Assembly (NCBI GenBank): GCA_013076295.1
Contig: RQOL01000915.1
Coordinates: forward strand, 62,001-126,000
DNA: 64,000 bases
From: Sanderia malayensis
Taxonomy: Eukaryota > Cnidaria > Scyphozoa > Semaeostomeae > Pelagiidae
Direction: 5' to 3'
Part shown: positions 10,715-22,940 of the stretch, in pieces
Layout of the letters: the number at the start of each line of letters is the position of its first letter
How positions within the stretch are numbered: position 1 is the stretch's first letter
The notes under the pieces: model-generated
The model's input: only the letters and a program-made list of their open reading frames with translations
Databases searched by the model: none
What the model was told of the DNA's origin: nothing
Program-made: the position numbers and the translations under genes

Positions 10715-11640
10715 ACTAAACTATAAAAATATTCCAGAGCACACCAAAATCTTTTCAGTAACATTTTTGTATTCGTAATTTGCAAATAGAAAAATGTGTA
10801 ATCTGACCCACAACATTTCGCTGTCACAATGAAATGTTGTGTGTCAAAGGTCACTGTTGTGTTGAGAACATCAACATCATCAGCGGTCCTCTGCTGCAAA
10901 TAATTTATTTTCATTAAATATATTTTACTGTACAAAAGGGGGCATAATTAGAAGATTTTTGTAAACTTCGAGCATTCTGACATATTGCTTTATTTTGAGT
11001 CCAGTTTTCTGAAATTTTTGAGGGTGCCCCCCTCCCCTTTTTCCAAAGACCCCCTCTATTTATCAGGCGTGTAAGAGTATAAAGCAAATATTGTAAAAAA
11101 ACTAAAGTTCGAACAGTTTTATTAACACAGAAGTGAGAAGATGCAATGAAATACTGGAAAGCTCCTCCGCAGAGGCAATTGCTTTTCTGACTGCCGTTCA
11201 TGCCCCCTTAAATACCCCATAAACTTGAGTAAAAAAACGGCACCTAGGAAATTATGATATTTTAGACCCTGAAGATTGTTTTTATGTAAAAACATCAATT
11301 TTAACACTGGAATCAAACGAGACCCTCTTTTTTTTATGTAAGCTACCTGAATAAATTAATAACAGCGGTTTCTTAACACAAACTTTAAAATAAACATAAC
11401 AAACTTGACTTAATTTCATTTGTACAACCCCCATAACAATCCTTTTGCAACTTTATTACAATTGCTGCAGAGCATAGTGCAAATCTGAAATGCAGATATA
11501 AAATCAAAAACGAGTAACACACTAGATAAGTCAATTTAGTTTCTCAAGGGGCAATTTTAAAGTAATATGCCACATTCTTTAAGAACGTCTGTGTGCCAAG
11601 GCATCAGAAATGGCTTCACACCAGTTTGAATTTGTGCAAA

Positions 11641-11970
11641 TCATGGAGCAAAGTAGCCATTTTTGCTCTTCACACACTCGCTATTAAAATGAAGTTTGAT
11701 GAATATTGATGAATATTTCGAAGGGAGAGAATTTTCTTGCACTGACTCCCTTTGGTAGCACTCACTGCGTGCTTTTGAGACTATGAAAAGATTGCTGGCA
11801 GGGTCTGGAATTTCGTCATCCACTTTCCTCCACAACCGTAGCAAGACGATGTCTTCTTGTGGCAAAAATGCAATAGTGTCGCATGATATGCGACGGGCAT
11901 GGCATCAGGAAAAGCTGGCTTTTCTGGGATTTTGTAATAAGACAACATTGGCTTTGTTTTGTTTGCCGGG
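11641..11970 (-). pseudogene. zinc-finger-like fragment, unrecognised, copy 1
   Basis: On the minus strand one frame reads CHKKTSSCYGCGGKW around 11,830-11,870 and another reads DDEIPDPASNLFIVSKARSE downstream (11641-11865). Together they resemble a small C-x2-C zinc domain followed by a globular segment seen in other transposon-associated proteins, with a frameshift between. I cannot name it. It lies in divergent orientation to the plus-strand gene at 12398. Confidence 0.3.
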
Positions 11971-12330
11971 TCCTTTCATTTTTTGCCTGCCTTAGAGGAG
12001 TGCCTTGCCCAATGTCTACAGGTACTGAAACTGACGGTATGCATTCTTCCTTTCAATCCTCCCATATCCAGGCGAGTCTAAAAATGAACTAATTAAAACT
12101 AAATAAATTACGTCAATAGAAAGAGTGATAACACCCGTCCAGGAAAGCAAATTAATGAAAAGTAAAACCTAAAGATCTTTGTAAACCACCAAATTATGAG
12201 TGCGAAAAACATGCCAAAAGATTACAAACTAATTAATGAGTGAAAACAAAATCGTTATTAGCTTAATGTGCCGTTGTGCCATCTAGAGATCAATTTTCGA
12301 GCTATTTTTGACATTGTGATCACTTCTCCG

Positions 12331-12336
12331 TATAAA
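12331..12336 (+). promoter_or_regulatory. possible TATA box of the 164-residue gene
   Basis: TATAAA lies 62 bases before the ATG at 12398, a plausible spacing for a short 5' leader. Identical sequence occurs at about 24,601 and 36,856 in the other tandem copies. A single motif like this is weak evidence alone. Confidence 0.3.
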
Positions 12337-12397
12337 CACGGCATGGTAATCGAATTGTAGGCCAGTTGCTTTGAGTTGTTAAAAGCAGGTTAGTTAC

Positions 12398-13178
12398 ATG
12401 TTGGTCAAAATGTTGGAGGACAATGTAATAATAATAGATGATTCAGAACACAATGACTCCAGTGTAAAAAGCACTGTCACGACTTTTCAATTGATGGAGT
12501 CGCCAATCAAGTCAGAATCCCGAGAAAGGGAAGGAGAGTCTTGTAAAGGGTGCATAAAAATGCTCTTCAAACCAGACGAAGAGTGGAGTGGAGATGAATC
12601 TTGCAAACCAAAAACTGACACGGACAGCTATTTAGACTTTGAAGGAGCCTTTGCTCCGTAAGTAAGTACTATTCAACTTCTTTTTACTTGAAAAATCTTC
12701 TACAAAATCTTCTAAAAGATTCCTAAAAAACTTTAATTGTAACTGAGCTTTGATGAATCACCCAGCTTCGTAAGCTTGTTGGCAATTTTACTGCTAGACA
12801 TATCTACTTCACATTTGTTAAAGATTTTTAACTGGCAATGAAGTAAGAAGTTATAGAAAAAGAGTATATGTACATTTCTTTTCTTGTCTAGGTACGAAAT
12901 TAGTCCTATTAAATATCAACATGGCAACAAGAAGATTCCTAGTTTTATAGTCGAAGGTGTGCTGTGTCGTACTGAAAATATTGTTTGACGAAATGTTACA
13001 AATTACAGATGATGCCAAAATCGCAAAGCAAAGCCCAATAACCGTTGACAACAACTCTTCATTTATAACAGAATGGGTGGAAATGGGCCACTGGAAAGAT
13101 GTTCTGTGTGACATGCTGGGAAAGTGGAGCCATATAGAAACCAAAAATTTTGCTGTTAATAAGAAGGAAATAAGATAA
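12398..13178 (+). CDS. 164-residue three-exon protein with SUMO-interaction-like motif, copy 1
   Basis: Exon 1 12398-12657 (donor GTAAGTAAG), exon 2 12892-12956 (acceptor TTGTCTAG), exon 3 13009-13178 (acceptor ATTACAG, stop TAA 13176-13178). Exons total 495 nt, exactly 165 codons with the stop, and both junctions keep phase. The second intron is only 52 bp; if unspliced, the frame stops at 12986. Near the N-terminus NVIIIDDSEHND is a hydrophobic run followed by acids and serines, the form of a SUMO-interacting motif. CKGC and later ESCK may bind metal. The C-terminal part (WVEMGHWKDVLCDMLGKW) looks helical. No family recognised; function unknown. Confidence 0.45.
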
Positions 13179-13196
13179 AATCAATCAAGCAAAGTG

Positions 13197-13600
13197 ACTT
13201 TGGACAGCCACTATTAGCTGCCAGATTTTTATACATCAAGAGTGCACAGATTTTCATTCTGTTCTACTAACCATTGAAGATAAGAATGGCAGGCTGCAGA
13301 AGCTTGTTTACCTTGAACATTATTTTGATGGAAAGGGGGCACCCAATAAAAGTAGTGTTACAACTGGTGTTACAGAACATTGCACAAAATGGCATGGACA
13401 ATTTGCTAAATCCGACAACTCTGGCCATTGAGTCAAGCTATAAAAGCAGGAAAATAAGAGAAGCATTGGGGATCCAATGCATGAAAACTGGTCCAAATGA
13501 GGTAGAAGGCGTCAATGAAGATACTGGCGTGAACATAAACTCACAAGTTTGGAGAGCTTTCTTTCATGATTGGAGGAGAAAACCATCAGGATTAAAATGA
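13197..13600 (+). pseudogene. frameshifted coding fragment, weakly GIY-YIG-like end, copy 1
   Basis: One frame (about 13,197-13,432) reads ECTDFHSV, LVYLEHYFDGKGAPN and EHCTKWHGQF before a TGA; the next frame continues with SRKIREALGIQCMKTGP and GVNINSQVW. The second part has the spacing of the C-terminal end of GIY-YIG nuclease domains in Penelope-like elements (a basic REAL-x-I helix, then a short Asn-rich turn), but the catalytic GIY and YIG motifs are not visible. It follows the 164-residue gene on the same strand and may once have been part of it. Weak identification. Confidence 0.25.
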
Positions 13601-14489
13601 TGGCAAAAATATTAGCGAACAGATTCGATTCTTTGCTACAACGATTCTTTTGGTGAACAATTGTTCAAACTGCAACCTTTAGAAGATTCACTTCTGATGA
13701 TGCCTGGCTCGAGGCCAGGAGAAAATTCAAGTACATAAACAACCGAGGTTAATTTTTCCATATTGATGTATATATATGTTTAATTTAAATCTCTTCTCAT
13801 CCGGAAGTTTGGGAATAGTAAATCCATGCGATTCTACTGGAATCCCAAGAGCTGAATGAGTAGCACTTCCATTGATATTTATTGCTGCAACAAGAGTAAG
13901 GGCCAGAACAAGTACACTTGGCTTATCAATACAAGAACACTGATACAAACAATTACAAACGAATACCCTTGATCTTCAAAAACCAGACAAAGCACTGTGC
14001 TTTCTAATTTGCTTTGCAACTGTCCAGCAGTAAATCACCCCCACATTTATCTGATTGTGTAAGCGCATTGGCTATGTTCAGTGAGCAAAATAGATATAAT
14101 TAGCATTAGAAGGGAAGCGTTGCATATATTTTAGCAATCATCGATTGAAGTATTTTGTTGGTGTCAACTGCACAAGCCGAGCAACAATGTAGCCAAATTT
14201 ACCACCTGGAAATAAAAATGGGAAAGCCTGTTCCTCACAATAATCATCTGTAAAAAATGCTAAAGCTTTTTGCCCTCTCCAGAAGCTATGTCTAATATGC
14301 CATCTTTTTTAATTTACACATTGTGAATAATGCACATTTCATCCCTACTACAATCTTGGACAAAAATTATGAGACAAATCATAATTTGCCGACATAATCA
14401 ACAAAAAACCCCCTGCCCCCTTATTCAATGTTGAAAATGCTAAAAAATGTTGAAGAAATGAGGTGGTGATATCTCACAATAGCTCAACA
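13601..14489. other. gene-free AT-rich sequence (also 25871-26759 and 38126-39013)
   Basis: No sustained frames with splice signals and no recognisable repeats; it ends at the Helitron target (AACA|CTAG). Confidence 0.4.
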
Positions 14490-15885
14490 CTAGGGGTCAT
14501 CACTCGCTTCGCTCGTTCGCCCCAGCCCGTCAAGTAAAAAAAGCTTAATCTGGTTGGCGAATTTTAACCTGTGTGCGGCGCATTCGCTTACGCTCATGCA
14601 ACCCTACTTACAATCGGTTAGCTCGCTGCGCTCACCTGTCTATCTATTATCAAGAAACATAGATTGATAGGTCGCACCTTGTGCGCTGCATTCGCTTACG
14701 CTTATGCCCCATTCAACCCCACCTACAATGGGTAAGTTCGCTGCGTTCGCCTGTGGTTGGCGCACTTCGTGCGCTGCATTCGCTTACCCTCATACCCCTT
14801 TCAACCCCACTACAATGGGTAAGCTCGCTTCGCTCGCCTGTGGTTGGTGCACTTCGTGCGCTGCATTCGCCTGCGCTCATGCCCCTTTCAACCCCACCTA
14901 CACTGGGTAAGCTCGCTGCGCTCGCCTGTGGTTGGCCCACCTCGTGCGCTGCATTCGCTTAAGCTGATGCCCCATTCAACCCCACTAACAATGGGTTAGC
15001 TCGCTGCGCTCGCCTATCTATCTGTTATCAAGAACCATTGACTGATAGGGCGCACTTCGTGCGCTGCATTCGCTACCGCTCATGGCTCTGGCTACTCCTC
15101 TTACAATAGTTTGGCTCGCTCCGCTCGCCTCATAATCGCGTATCATAATTTGTTTTTAAAACTTTGACTTTGTTTACATTAGGCCTAAGCGTCACAGTAT
15201 GCCGAAGCAACAATGGCGGTCGTACAAAAACTAAAACTATCTCACTCAAACAACAAAACAAAACTATCACCTGTGTTCTCAATTGTCTCCTGTAATTTTG
15301 CAGAGGTCTCTCAAACAATTAGCAAGGCTTTACAAAGATAATTCAGGTCGTAAAACACTTTGAAAGGCGCCCAGTTATCCTTTGTGTTGAAAACAAAAAC
15401 AGGCGTCTTCTCCAAAAGTACCTGCTGCCTGCCGAGGGCAAATTTGCATGATAATGAAAAACGCGTCACTGTTCACGTGAAGTTGCGAAAGAGCCAATCA
15501 AATTGCAGGAAAAGGTGAAACGAATCACGTGAAGAGCGAACACTCTTTTCGAAAATGGAGTTGAGGACGCGAATTTGGAAGTTTCGCCAGCGTAAACCGT
15601 CGTTTTTTCGTGATAGCACAATTAGTGGAGTAATTAATGGAATAACTCAAAAATTCTTTTAAAATAGGCTTCCAAAAATAGATAACTTTTGCCTACTCCA
15701 GAAACGGAGCCTTTCCATGCAAGTCTCAACCTTGTGCGCCCCCATTGAAAAAAGCCTTATTGATCACCGATTCGCCGTTTCGCCCCATTGTTTTTGGGCG
15801 TTCGGCCTATTGTTTCGGGTCGAATCTATTGTTTTAGGCAGAGTTTCGCCACCGTCACGTGACATCACAGAATATATATATTAGA
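14490..15885 (-). mobile_element. complete satellite-bearing Helitron, unit copy 1
   Basis: Best full example of the family. On the minus strand it runs A|TCTAATATATATATTC ... GATGACCCCTAG|T, matching the Helitron rules (5' TC, 3' CTRR, insertion between A and T, no target duplication). The 3' third is an array: one 114-bp-type unit, then 88-bp units from about 14,757, then another long unit. The rest is the conserved body with E-box CACGTG sites. No coding capacity. Confidence 0.7.
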
Positions 15886-16276
15886 TTGTCCAATGCAGAC
15901 AATGTATCTTGACTCTAGCATCCGTTGTGGCCTACTCCCAAGGGAATTTATGAAATACTATATTTCGTCAAGTCTTTTTCGCTGGGAAACTAAATGAAAA
16001 CCTTCACAAAATCCCTACAGATTTATTTTAAAGATGTAACTTGAAAGATCGCAAAGATATAATACGATCTGGAAAAACTTACCTACCATCGCGGAAGAGA
16101 AAGAAAAGATGAAAGCAAGGACGCACTGTCAGCATGTTCTTTGTTCAGTTGAGTTCTCTTCGGTCACGTCAATTATTAGCCAATCCACCTCAATCAGATA
16201 ATTATGTCAAAACGAGGCTACATAATAATAGAATTTGTAGTGTGATTTTGATTTGTGCTATGTTTCGTCAACGTAG

Positions 16277-16686
16277 CAATTTATCGCGCTGGTGGTAGTG
16301 CTGTCCGAATATTCGTTTGCCAAATCTTGCATCGCAACGGAACTTGATGCTGAAATAAGAGAAAGTAAACCTGAGAGAAACATTCATTTTGCCGCCTCTC
16401 AGGAGTAAGTAAAGTTTATTTTTAGTTTCACCCCATTCAAGTTCCCATATAATTGCTTAGGCCAATTGTATTTCACTCATTGTTAACATGTAGTTTCTGC
16501 AGGCGAAAATTGACAACTCTGCTTATGTTTCATGGCTTTTTATATCTAATGTTTTGGGAAAGAGTGCTTAATGCTGCACCCACATGTTCCAGTGGCTTTA
16601 ATTTGGTCATAATATTTTTCTTGACGATTCTTTTCACTTTGTGGCTGCCATCTTTGCCTTACCAGCCAAGCCCAATACTCCTATGA
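16277..16686 (+). CDS. possible short two-exon gene with membrane-like C-terminus, copy 1
   Basis: Open frame 16277-16404 (ends CAG GA at donor GTAAGT) joins in phase to 16503-16686 (acceptor TTTCTGCAG, stop TGA). The second exon contains NLVIIFFLTILFTLWLP, a single membrane-span-like stretch. AATAAA follows at 16853-16858. No ATG lies in the first exon, so the start must be upstream in an unseen exon or the gene is dead. An alternative frame also stays open past the stop (PYVVYD). Copy 2 has a one-base loss in the first exon. Weak call. Confidence 0.2.
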
Positions 16687-17228
16687 AACTCCTTTCACCA
16701 TGCAATTCCCATCCCATTGATGATGATTATGAAATGCTTTTCCATTGGTTATCCACCTCGTCCAATGCTTACCCTTATGTTGTATATGATTGAAACTAAT
16801 GTAAAACCAAAACCAATCCCAGCCATGGAAATCTTTGTAATTGATTTAATTTAATAAAACTTTTTCGTGGCAATTGCATTACATGATCTGTTTTGTCTGT
16901 AATGTCATACTCAACAATATTAATTTCTTTATTTGTTTTTATATTGAGATACATTGAATCAACATCAAAGGAAAGTTAAACTCCACAGATTCTCTCTTTA
17001 TTTAAGATTATTTCTGAACTTTCTCTTAAGATGTGATGCTCTCTGTGACCTATATTCAGGCAGATCCATAAATTTCCCCACCTTCCTATTGTATCCTATT
17101 GTTTACCAAGTGCTGACTGCTATCCTATAATAACCACACCAGCAAACAGCACATGGTGTAAAGCAGCCTTTTTTAAATTCCTCATTTATATTTATTCGTC
17201 CACGTTAAATGAACCCTTTGAAAAACGC

Positions 17229-17762
17229 GTGTGCAAAACAAAAACACGCATCTTCTCCAAAAGTACCTGCTGTTCAACCCAAGGGCTAATTTGCATGATA
17301 ACGAAAAAGGCGTGACTGTTCACGTGTAGTTGCAAAAGAGCCAATCAAATTACAGCAAAAGGCGAAAGGTCACATGAACAACGAATACTTTGTTTGAAAA
17401 TCGAGTTTTGCGATGCAAATTTGGAAGTTTTGCCAGCGTAAACGGTCGTTTTTTTGTGAAAGCACAATCAGCAGAATAATTAATGGAATAATTCAAACAT
17501 TTGGGAGACAATCGAAAAACAAATCCATTAGTCTGCTTAAATTAATAAACAAAATCCATTACGCTGGTTAAATTAATAAACTAAACATTCAGTGTGAATT
17601 TTATTGCCATATACCCACGTACAAAAAAGGCTTTGTGATCACACGGTTCGCTGTTTTTGCCCAATTTTTAAGGCATTTTGCCTATTGTTTCGGGTTGAAT
17701 CTATTGTTTTTGGCAAGGAAAGTCATTGTCATCACGTGACTCCGCAGCAGATTAATATTAGA
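17229..17762 (-). mobile_element. truncated Helitron body, unit copy 1
   Basis: Shares the body (AACACGCATCTTCTCC through CACGTGACTCCGCAG) and the minus-strand 5' end TCTAATATTAATC at 17762, but lacks the array and the first part of the body. It directly abuts the next element (…TTAGA|CTAG…). Confidence 0.6.
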
Positions 17763-18345
17763 CTAGCCGGGGGCGCCCGCGTACGCTCGCTTCCCGGAGG
17801 GTGGCAAGTGAAAAGAACTTAATGTGCTTGGCCCACTTCGTGCACTGCATTCGCTAACGCTCATGCCCCTTTCAACCCCACTTACAATGGGTTAGCTCGC
17901 TGCGCTCGCCTGTCTATCTATTACCAAGAAACATTAGCTGATAGGGCGCACTTCGTGCGCTGCATTCGCTTACGCTCATTCCTCTGCCTACTCCTCTTGC
18001 AACAGTTTGGCTCGCTTCGCCCGCCTGATAACCCCTTATCATAATTTGTTTATTAAAACTTTGGGCTTGTTTGCATTAGGCCTAAGCGTCGCAAGCATGC
18101 CGAAGCAACAATGGCGGTCGCCTACTACCTAAACTACAACTATCTCACTCAAAAAAAACAAGGCTATCACCTGTGTTCTCAATTGTTTCCTGTAATTTTA
18201 CAGAGGTCTCTCAAACAATTAGCAAGTCTTGACAAAGAAAATTCAGGTCGTAAAACACTTTGAAAAGCGCCCAGTTATCCTTTGTGTGCAAAATAAAAAC
18301 ACGCGTCTTCTCCAAAAGTACCTGCTGTTCAACCCGATTATCATT
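17763..18345 (-). mobile_element. Helitron variant with GC-rich end, unit copy 2
   Basis: Minus-strand 3' end is ...GCGCCCCCGGCTAG with a possible CCGGG/CCCGG stem just inside it, followed by two to three array units and the body, which breaks off at CTGTTCAACCC near 18,345 as in the copy at 5478. It marks the start of tandem unit 2. Confidence 0.6.
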
Positions 18346-19101
18346 CAACGGGACTATATTCAAAACCATTAAACCATGCAAATTTATGGAGAAAATGGAT
18401 AACTGGAAACCCTGAACCCCAAAACGACGAAACCGAAAACCCCAAACACCCCTCTTTCTTGAGTCTATATGAAATTTTCGATACGGAAACGTGCTAGATT
18501 TTAAGTAGTTTTTGTAATTTAATATGTATCAGCAGGACACATATAACGGACATATACTCATTTATTATTCATTTCAACAACAATAAACATAACCGTTTCG
18601 TGTGGCAGAATCAAATTTAACAAAACGGTTAATGAAAACAACAAAGTGTAATGTCTTTTTTCGACAATTCACAAATTTTAAAGAAAAAACATTCATCACC
18701 CTTGCTTATGGCTTATGGCTAGAATGCAAGGGGTAGAATTGCTTATGGCTAGAATACAAGGGGTCTGGATTTTTTGCACATACCATATTTCCAACCCAAC
18801 CCTGCAAATTAGTCAGGTACCTTTGTATTCCCCATTGATTTTTTTGTTAAAATTGATTTTTTTGCAGAGACCTAATATTTAACATCCATTGAATGAAAAA
18901 ATTCTAGGTGCCATTTTTTCCCTGCAATTTTAGGGTAATTCACGGCGGGTCAAAAAAGACAACCAAATTTAATTATCTCTGCGGAGGACAAAAGAAGAAC
19001 TTGTCTTTACTGACATAAAATACGTTTCGAATGTAAAAATAAAACAACCATATCAAAAATTGTGTATTTATGCTACTATTTCTCACAGGTTTATAAGTTT
19101 T

Positions 19102-22100
19102 TTATAAATCTCCATTGTCAGAATCAGAATCTTCGCCTATTGTAGTTTGTAGTGTGTAGTCCTTCATGTTCTCACAGTCGTGACATTTGCATAGATCCGT
19201 GCAATTAAGATCATTCATTAAGCATGAGCACTTGCTTTTCCTGCTGGAGCATCCTTTGCAGCCACACTTCACAAGCTCAAGAACTGCTTCGGGAGCAGGG
19301 AGCTCCAAGCATTTTCTCGGCACGACTAAACCATCAAATATTTCCCAACCATTATCACAAAGGGATGGTATGTGTTTGTTGCTCTTCTGTATGATTTCCA
19401 AATGGTGGCTATCAGATTAGCTCGTTGTATGTGTGGTAGCAAAGAGCCTAAAGTGGGGGGAAGCTCTTCAGCTTCCATGCTCTTTTTGCTAAAAAGCTCC
19501 CACCCTAGATGACCTACTTCCACTTTCTTAGTTGGCGGCGAGTAGACTGCAGATGCATTTTGAATCTCGTCAATGTTTTGCTCTAGGCCAAAATTTTCTT
19601 CACCAAGATCTTGCAATATATTTAAAAACTGATCAGATATCGACATTTTCAAGAAAATAGTAATCCACTTTTTTTGAAATTCCAAAGGACTTTCCACCCA
19701 AATCAGCACCAGAGAGGGCATGCAATCCAATCAAAGCTTTAGCTTTTTGTAAGCCAATTGATGCACACCTGTCATCAACAACAATAGTCCTATTCAATGT
19801 TCCTTGTCCTGTGATAAAATTTATAGGTCCTGGAAGTTGATTTCGTGCGCAAAGATCCATTAATATGATGAAGACATTGGTATCCGGTGATCTCACATCA
19901 ACAGAGCTTTGGGGTATTTGGTTGAAAGCATCTATTACATGTAGCGGTATTAATGTATCTGCTTCCTCGTGACTGTGATTCGCAATTGCATCACCGAATG
20001 CTCCATTTTGATTTGAATATGTGCTTGTGCCATATACGACTGCGAAAATAAACTCTCTTCCCTCGAATGATTTCAATAACACTTTTTTAAGATGCTATGC
20101 TATTTGGCTTTTTGTCTCAATGTGAGACAGGAGAACTTTCAATGGGAAGTGCTTGATATTTGTCTCATCATTGATATCGAATCTCACCATTGATATCGAA
20201 TCTCACAGGCTCTATTTTTGATGTACGCTTTGCACGCGTTTGGGCTTTCAAAGAGCTTTCAATGTAACAATCAAAGATCACTCTTCCTTCGTCATACCCA
20301 TGCACCACTCGACGAATACTGTTCACAAAAGCTTTGACGAAGTCTGCAAATACTGACATATTTGTCCCTTTTTTAATAGCTTGCACCACAGCCATTGCAT
20401 CAATACTGCAAACCCTTTTCAAAGAGCTGTTATCAACCTCTGTTGAAGACGTAGTAGCTGTTTCATTTGATTCTTAATATGACTTAATATGATTTCTTTG
20501 AGGAATGCGCTTTTATTATTGGGTATTAGAAGTTCACCATCTCCAGAGAAAAGTGATCTTGGTATCATGGAGAATTCATAAGTGGCTATCACATAATTAA
20601 GCTTCTCTGATAAATTTGGTCTAGATTTCTGGATAACGAGAAACCTCGCTATCAACTGTCTATCTTCCCTCAACTTGATTATTTTGTCCTTCACCTTACA
20701 GGCTGCTTTCTTTTGCCAGTTACTAAATAATTTTAAAGTCATCTTTTTAATTGGATCCCACATTGAAACCTCAGCTGTGTCAGCCACGAGCCTGTTATTT
20801 ACGAAACTGATATATGCTTCATTTCCTTTTTTGTCTCTTTCAATGACATTTCTTGCAACAATAGGTGGCAAAATCATACTTGATTTTATGTTCATTAAAG
20901 GAATATCTGATGAAAAGGGGTTCTCCTTGCAATGTTTAAGAATACTGCCCCTTAATTTCTCTGCATTACTGTGTAATAGACTTCTAGTAGAACAAGAATC
21001 CTGATGATGCTCTTTCCTTTCTTTGCGTTGATCTGCTTCAAAACACTCTTTAAACTCTTCCACTATGCGCTTTACCTCAGGTGCAATTAACAAGTATCTT
21101 TCCAATGCCGCCTCATTCTGAGTTATACCTATTATACCTCCAAGACCTGTTAGAAATCGAATTTGTTGTTCTAATGCCTGATCAGCGAACAAATTACAAA
21201 AAGGAATACCAGATCGCTTGACGCCAAAGAGTTCATCTGCAAGACAACTCCATGTTTCTGGATCGTTTTCTTTTAGTTCTTGTAACTGAGCAATGTGATA
21301 TGGTACAGGTCTTGCGTAGTTGTACAAATCATGAGCAAAATAGAATTTAGGTTGCTCTTCTAGCGCAGGTAAGTATAATCTCTGTTCACCTTGGCGGGTA
21401 GCTCTAATAAGTCGAAGAAGACTTTCTACTTGATCCACATAATTGAATAGAAAATTGGACATTTCACCATTTACTTTCTCTGTAGAGCTGCTAATGAAAT
21501 CTTGAAATGGTTTTTAAGTTTATTGCAGTATTGATGAATGTTAGGACATTTTTCACAAAGCTTTTCTTATAGTTTCTGCCTCCGAGTATTTGTCTTAACG
21601 TCGATGGTGAGTAAATACCCTCTTCTATGATGACAGCGTCAAGTCCACTACCATCTATATACTTCCTTAAAGCATGGAGAGAACCAAAACAAGTATGCAG
21701 CTCTCCTATATGTAAAAACCAATTGAGGATACCATTTGCTTGCTGTAGCTTAAATGCTTTTTCATACAACTGCCTATCGAGAGTAATGATTGTTTTTCGA
21801 TTGGGTCCTGTTGCAATCGCTCAGATGCTTTGGGCAAGACACAGAGCTTTATAAAGTGTAGTGAAATCGGTTGGAGGGTTTCTGAATAAAGGTGAAACTA
21901 TTCCAGTCATAGTTTTGCTTTGTGTTGTTTGATTTCAAGCTGCAATAATCCTTGAATTAGTAGCTGCCCATGTTGGCATACTTTTTGATCTGTCACAAGT
22001 AGGTGGGTCATTGCTTGCCTTTTCTTCTTGACATTTCGGACCGCTTTCTGGAAGAGGTGGTGATTTTAAATGTTGTTCTAAAAAACACGCAAAAAACCAC

Positions 22101-22940
22101 AATTTGTCCAAAGACTGATACTCTGCAATAATTTCTTCGTCAGAACCGAACACGTATTTGCTGAATGTCACGATATTTCGTGGTGAGAGCAGTCTTGGGA
22201 TGTCTGTACTAACTACTGACATACTCACAGCCTTTCACATTCATATTCGTGATCTGCCCCGACTCCAAAGTAGAACAAAGCTCGTTAATTATTTCAACAT
22301 CTGAAATGTACTGACCCATCTTTTTGGCTGATATTCATTTTTTTTGCATTTTCTTTCATGGTTAACTAAGCAAACCCTGTGATAAAAAAGTCGATTGCAA
22401 CACAATCTAACAGCTCGTTTACTGTAGCGAGCGCGATCCTACAAACTTCATCAGGGCTATTTTCTTCTAAAAACATAAATCTTTCACCCATGCTTTGATT
22501 TTCAACATGGTGAAGCTCACCCTCGTTAGGTTTTTCACAAAGAAAGACAAGTTTTGAACTGGCTTGGTCCTTGGTCCTTGATCTTCCAGATCGATTGGTC
22601 TCACTAGAAAATGCAGCAATTTTATATGATGGCGGCCATCCTTTCTTATCTGGGGCAGTATACCCCTTAACTGCAAATTCTTGAAACCTTTTTTCTGCCC
22701 GTTTGAGTTTACCTGTGTGAACAACATCTTTATAGCAAAATGATGATAGCTGAAGTCGGTTAATACAGCTTCATCCAAATCAGTTATCCATTGGTTTAGT
22801 ACCTGATATTTTGACTCGCCATATTCAGCTCATTTCTTTGCAAATTCAGCAATCAAATCAAAGCATCTTTTTTCTGGATTTACAACAGTAGCAGCAGCAT
22901 TTTTCATGCAAATAATACACTGTTTATCTGAAGAAGTCAT
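19102..22940 (-). pseudogene. broken DDE/XPG-nuclease transposase, copy 2 (best preserved)
   Basis: Same gene as 6762-10714. The nuclease region is intact over one 149-codon frame (19633-20082) running from the acidic HEEADTL through SPDTNVF to the SGADLGGKSFG turn; copy 1 has lost one base here. The 347-codon middle block is 20419-21462 and the upstream zinc ORF segments are 22467-22778 and 21935-22228. About 96 bp near 21,565 present in copy 1 are deleted. The CXC tail (19102-19401) is identical in all three copies at protein level. Several frame breaks remain. Confidence 0.7.

Larger units (their letters stand above)
5478..17762. repeat. tandem unit, copy 1 (12.3 kb)
   Basis: Bases from about 5,660 to 17,762 recur almost unchanged from about 17,990 to 30,022, and again to about 39,500. 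Spacing between matching genes is 12,340, 12,270 and 12,255-12,257 bp at different points. Copy 1 keeps sequence lost from copies 2 and 3 (about 96 bp near 9,225-9,335) and lacks short stretches they share (near 11,510 and 11,980). Confidence 0.95.

Noticed and set aside
13197..13600. Calling this a Penelope-type GIY-YIG nuclease outright
   Set aside because: Only the C-terminal spacing is reminiscent; the GIY and YIG motifs and the catalytic Arg and Glu cannot be placed, so it is left as a weak suggestion.
14600..15120. Possible CRISPR-like array (also 26,860-27,400 and 39,100-39,830)
   Set aside because: Units are contiguous with no unique spacers, the genome is eukaryotic, and unit lengths (88/114 bp) vary by internal deletion. 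This is satellite DNA within Helitrons.
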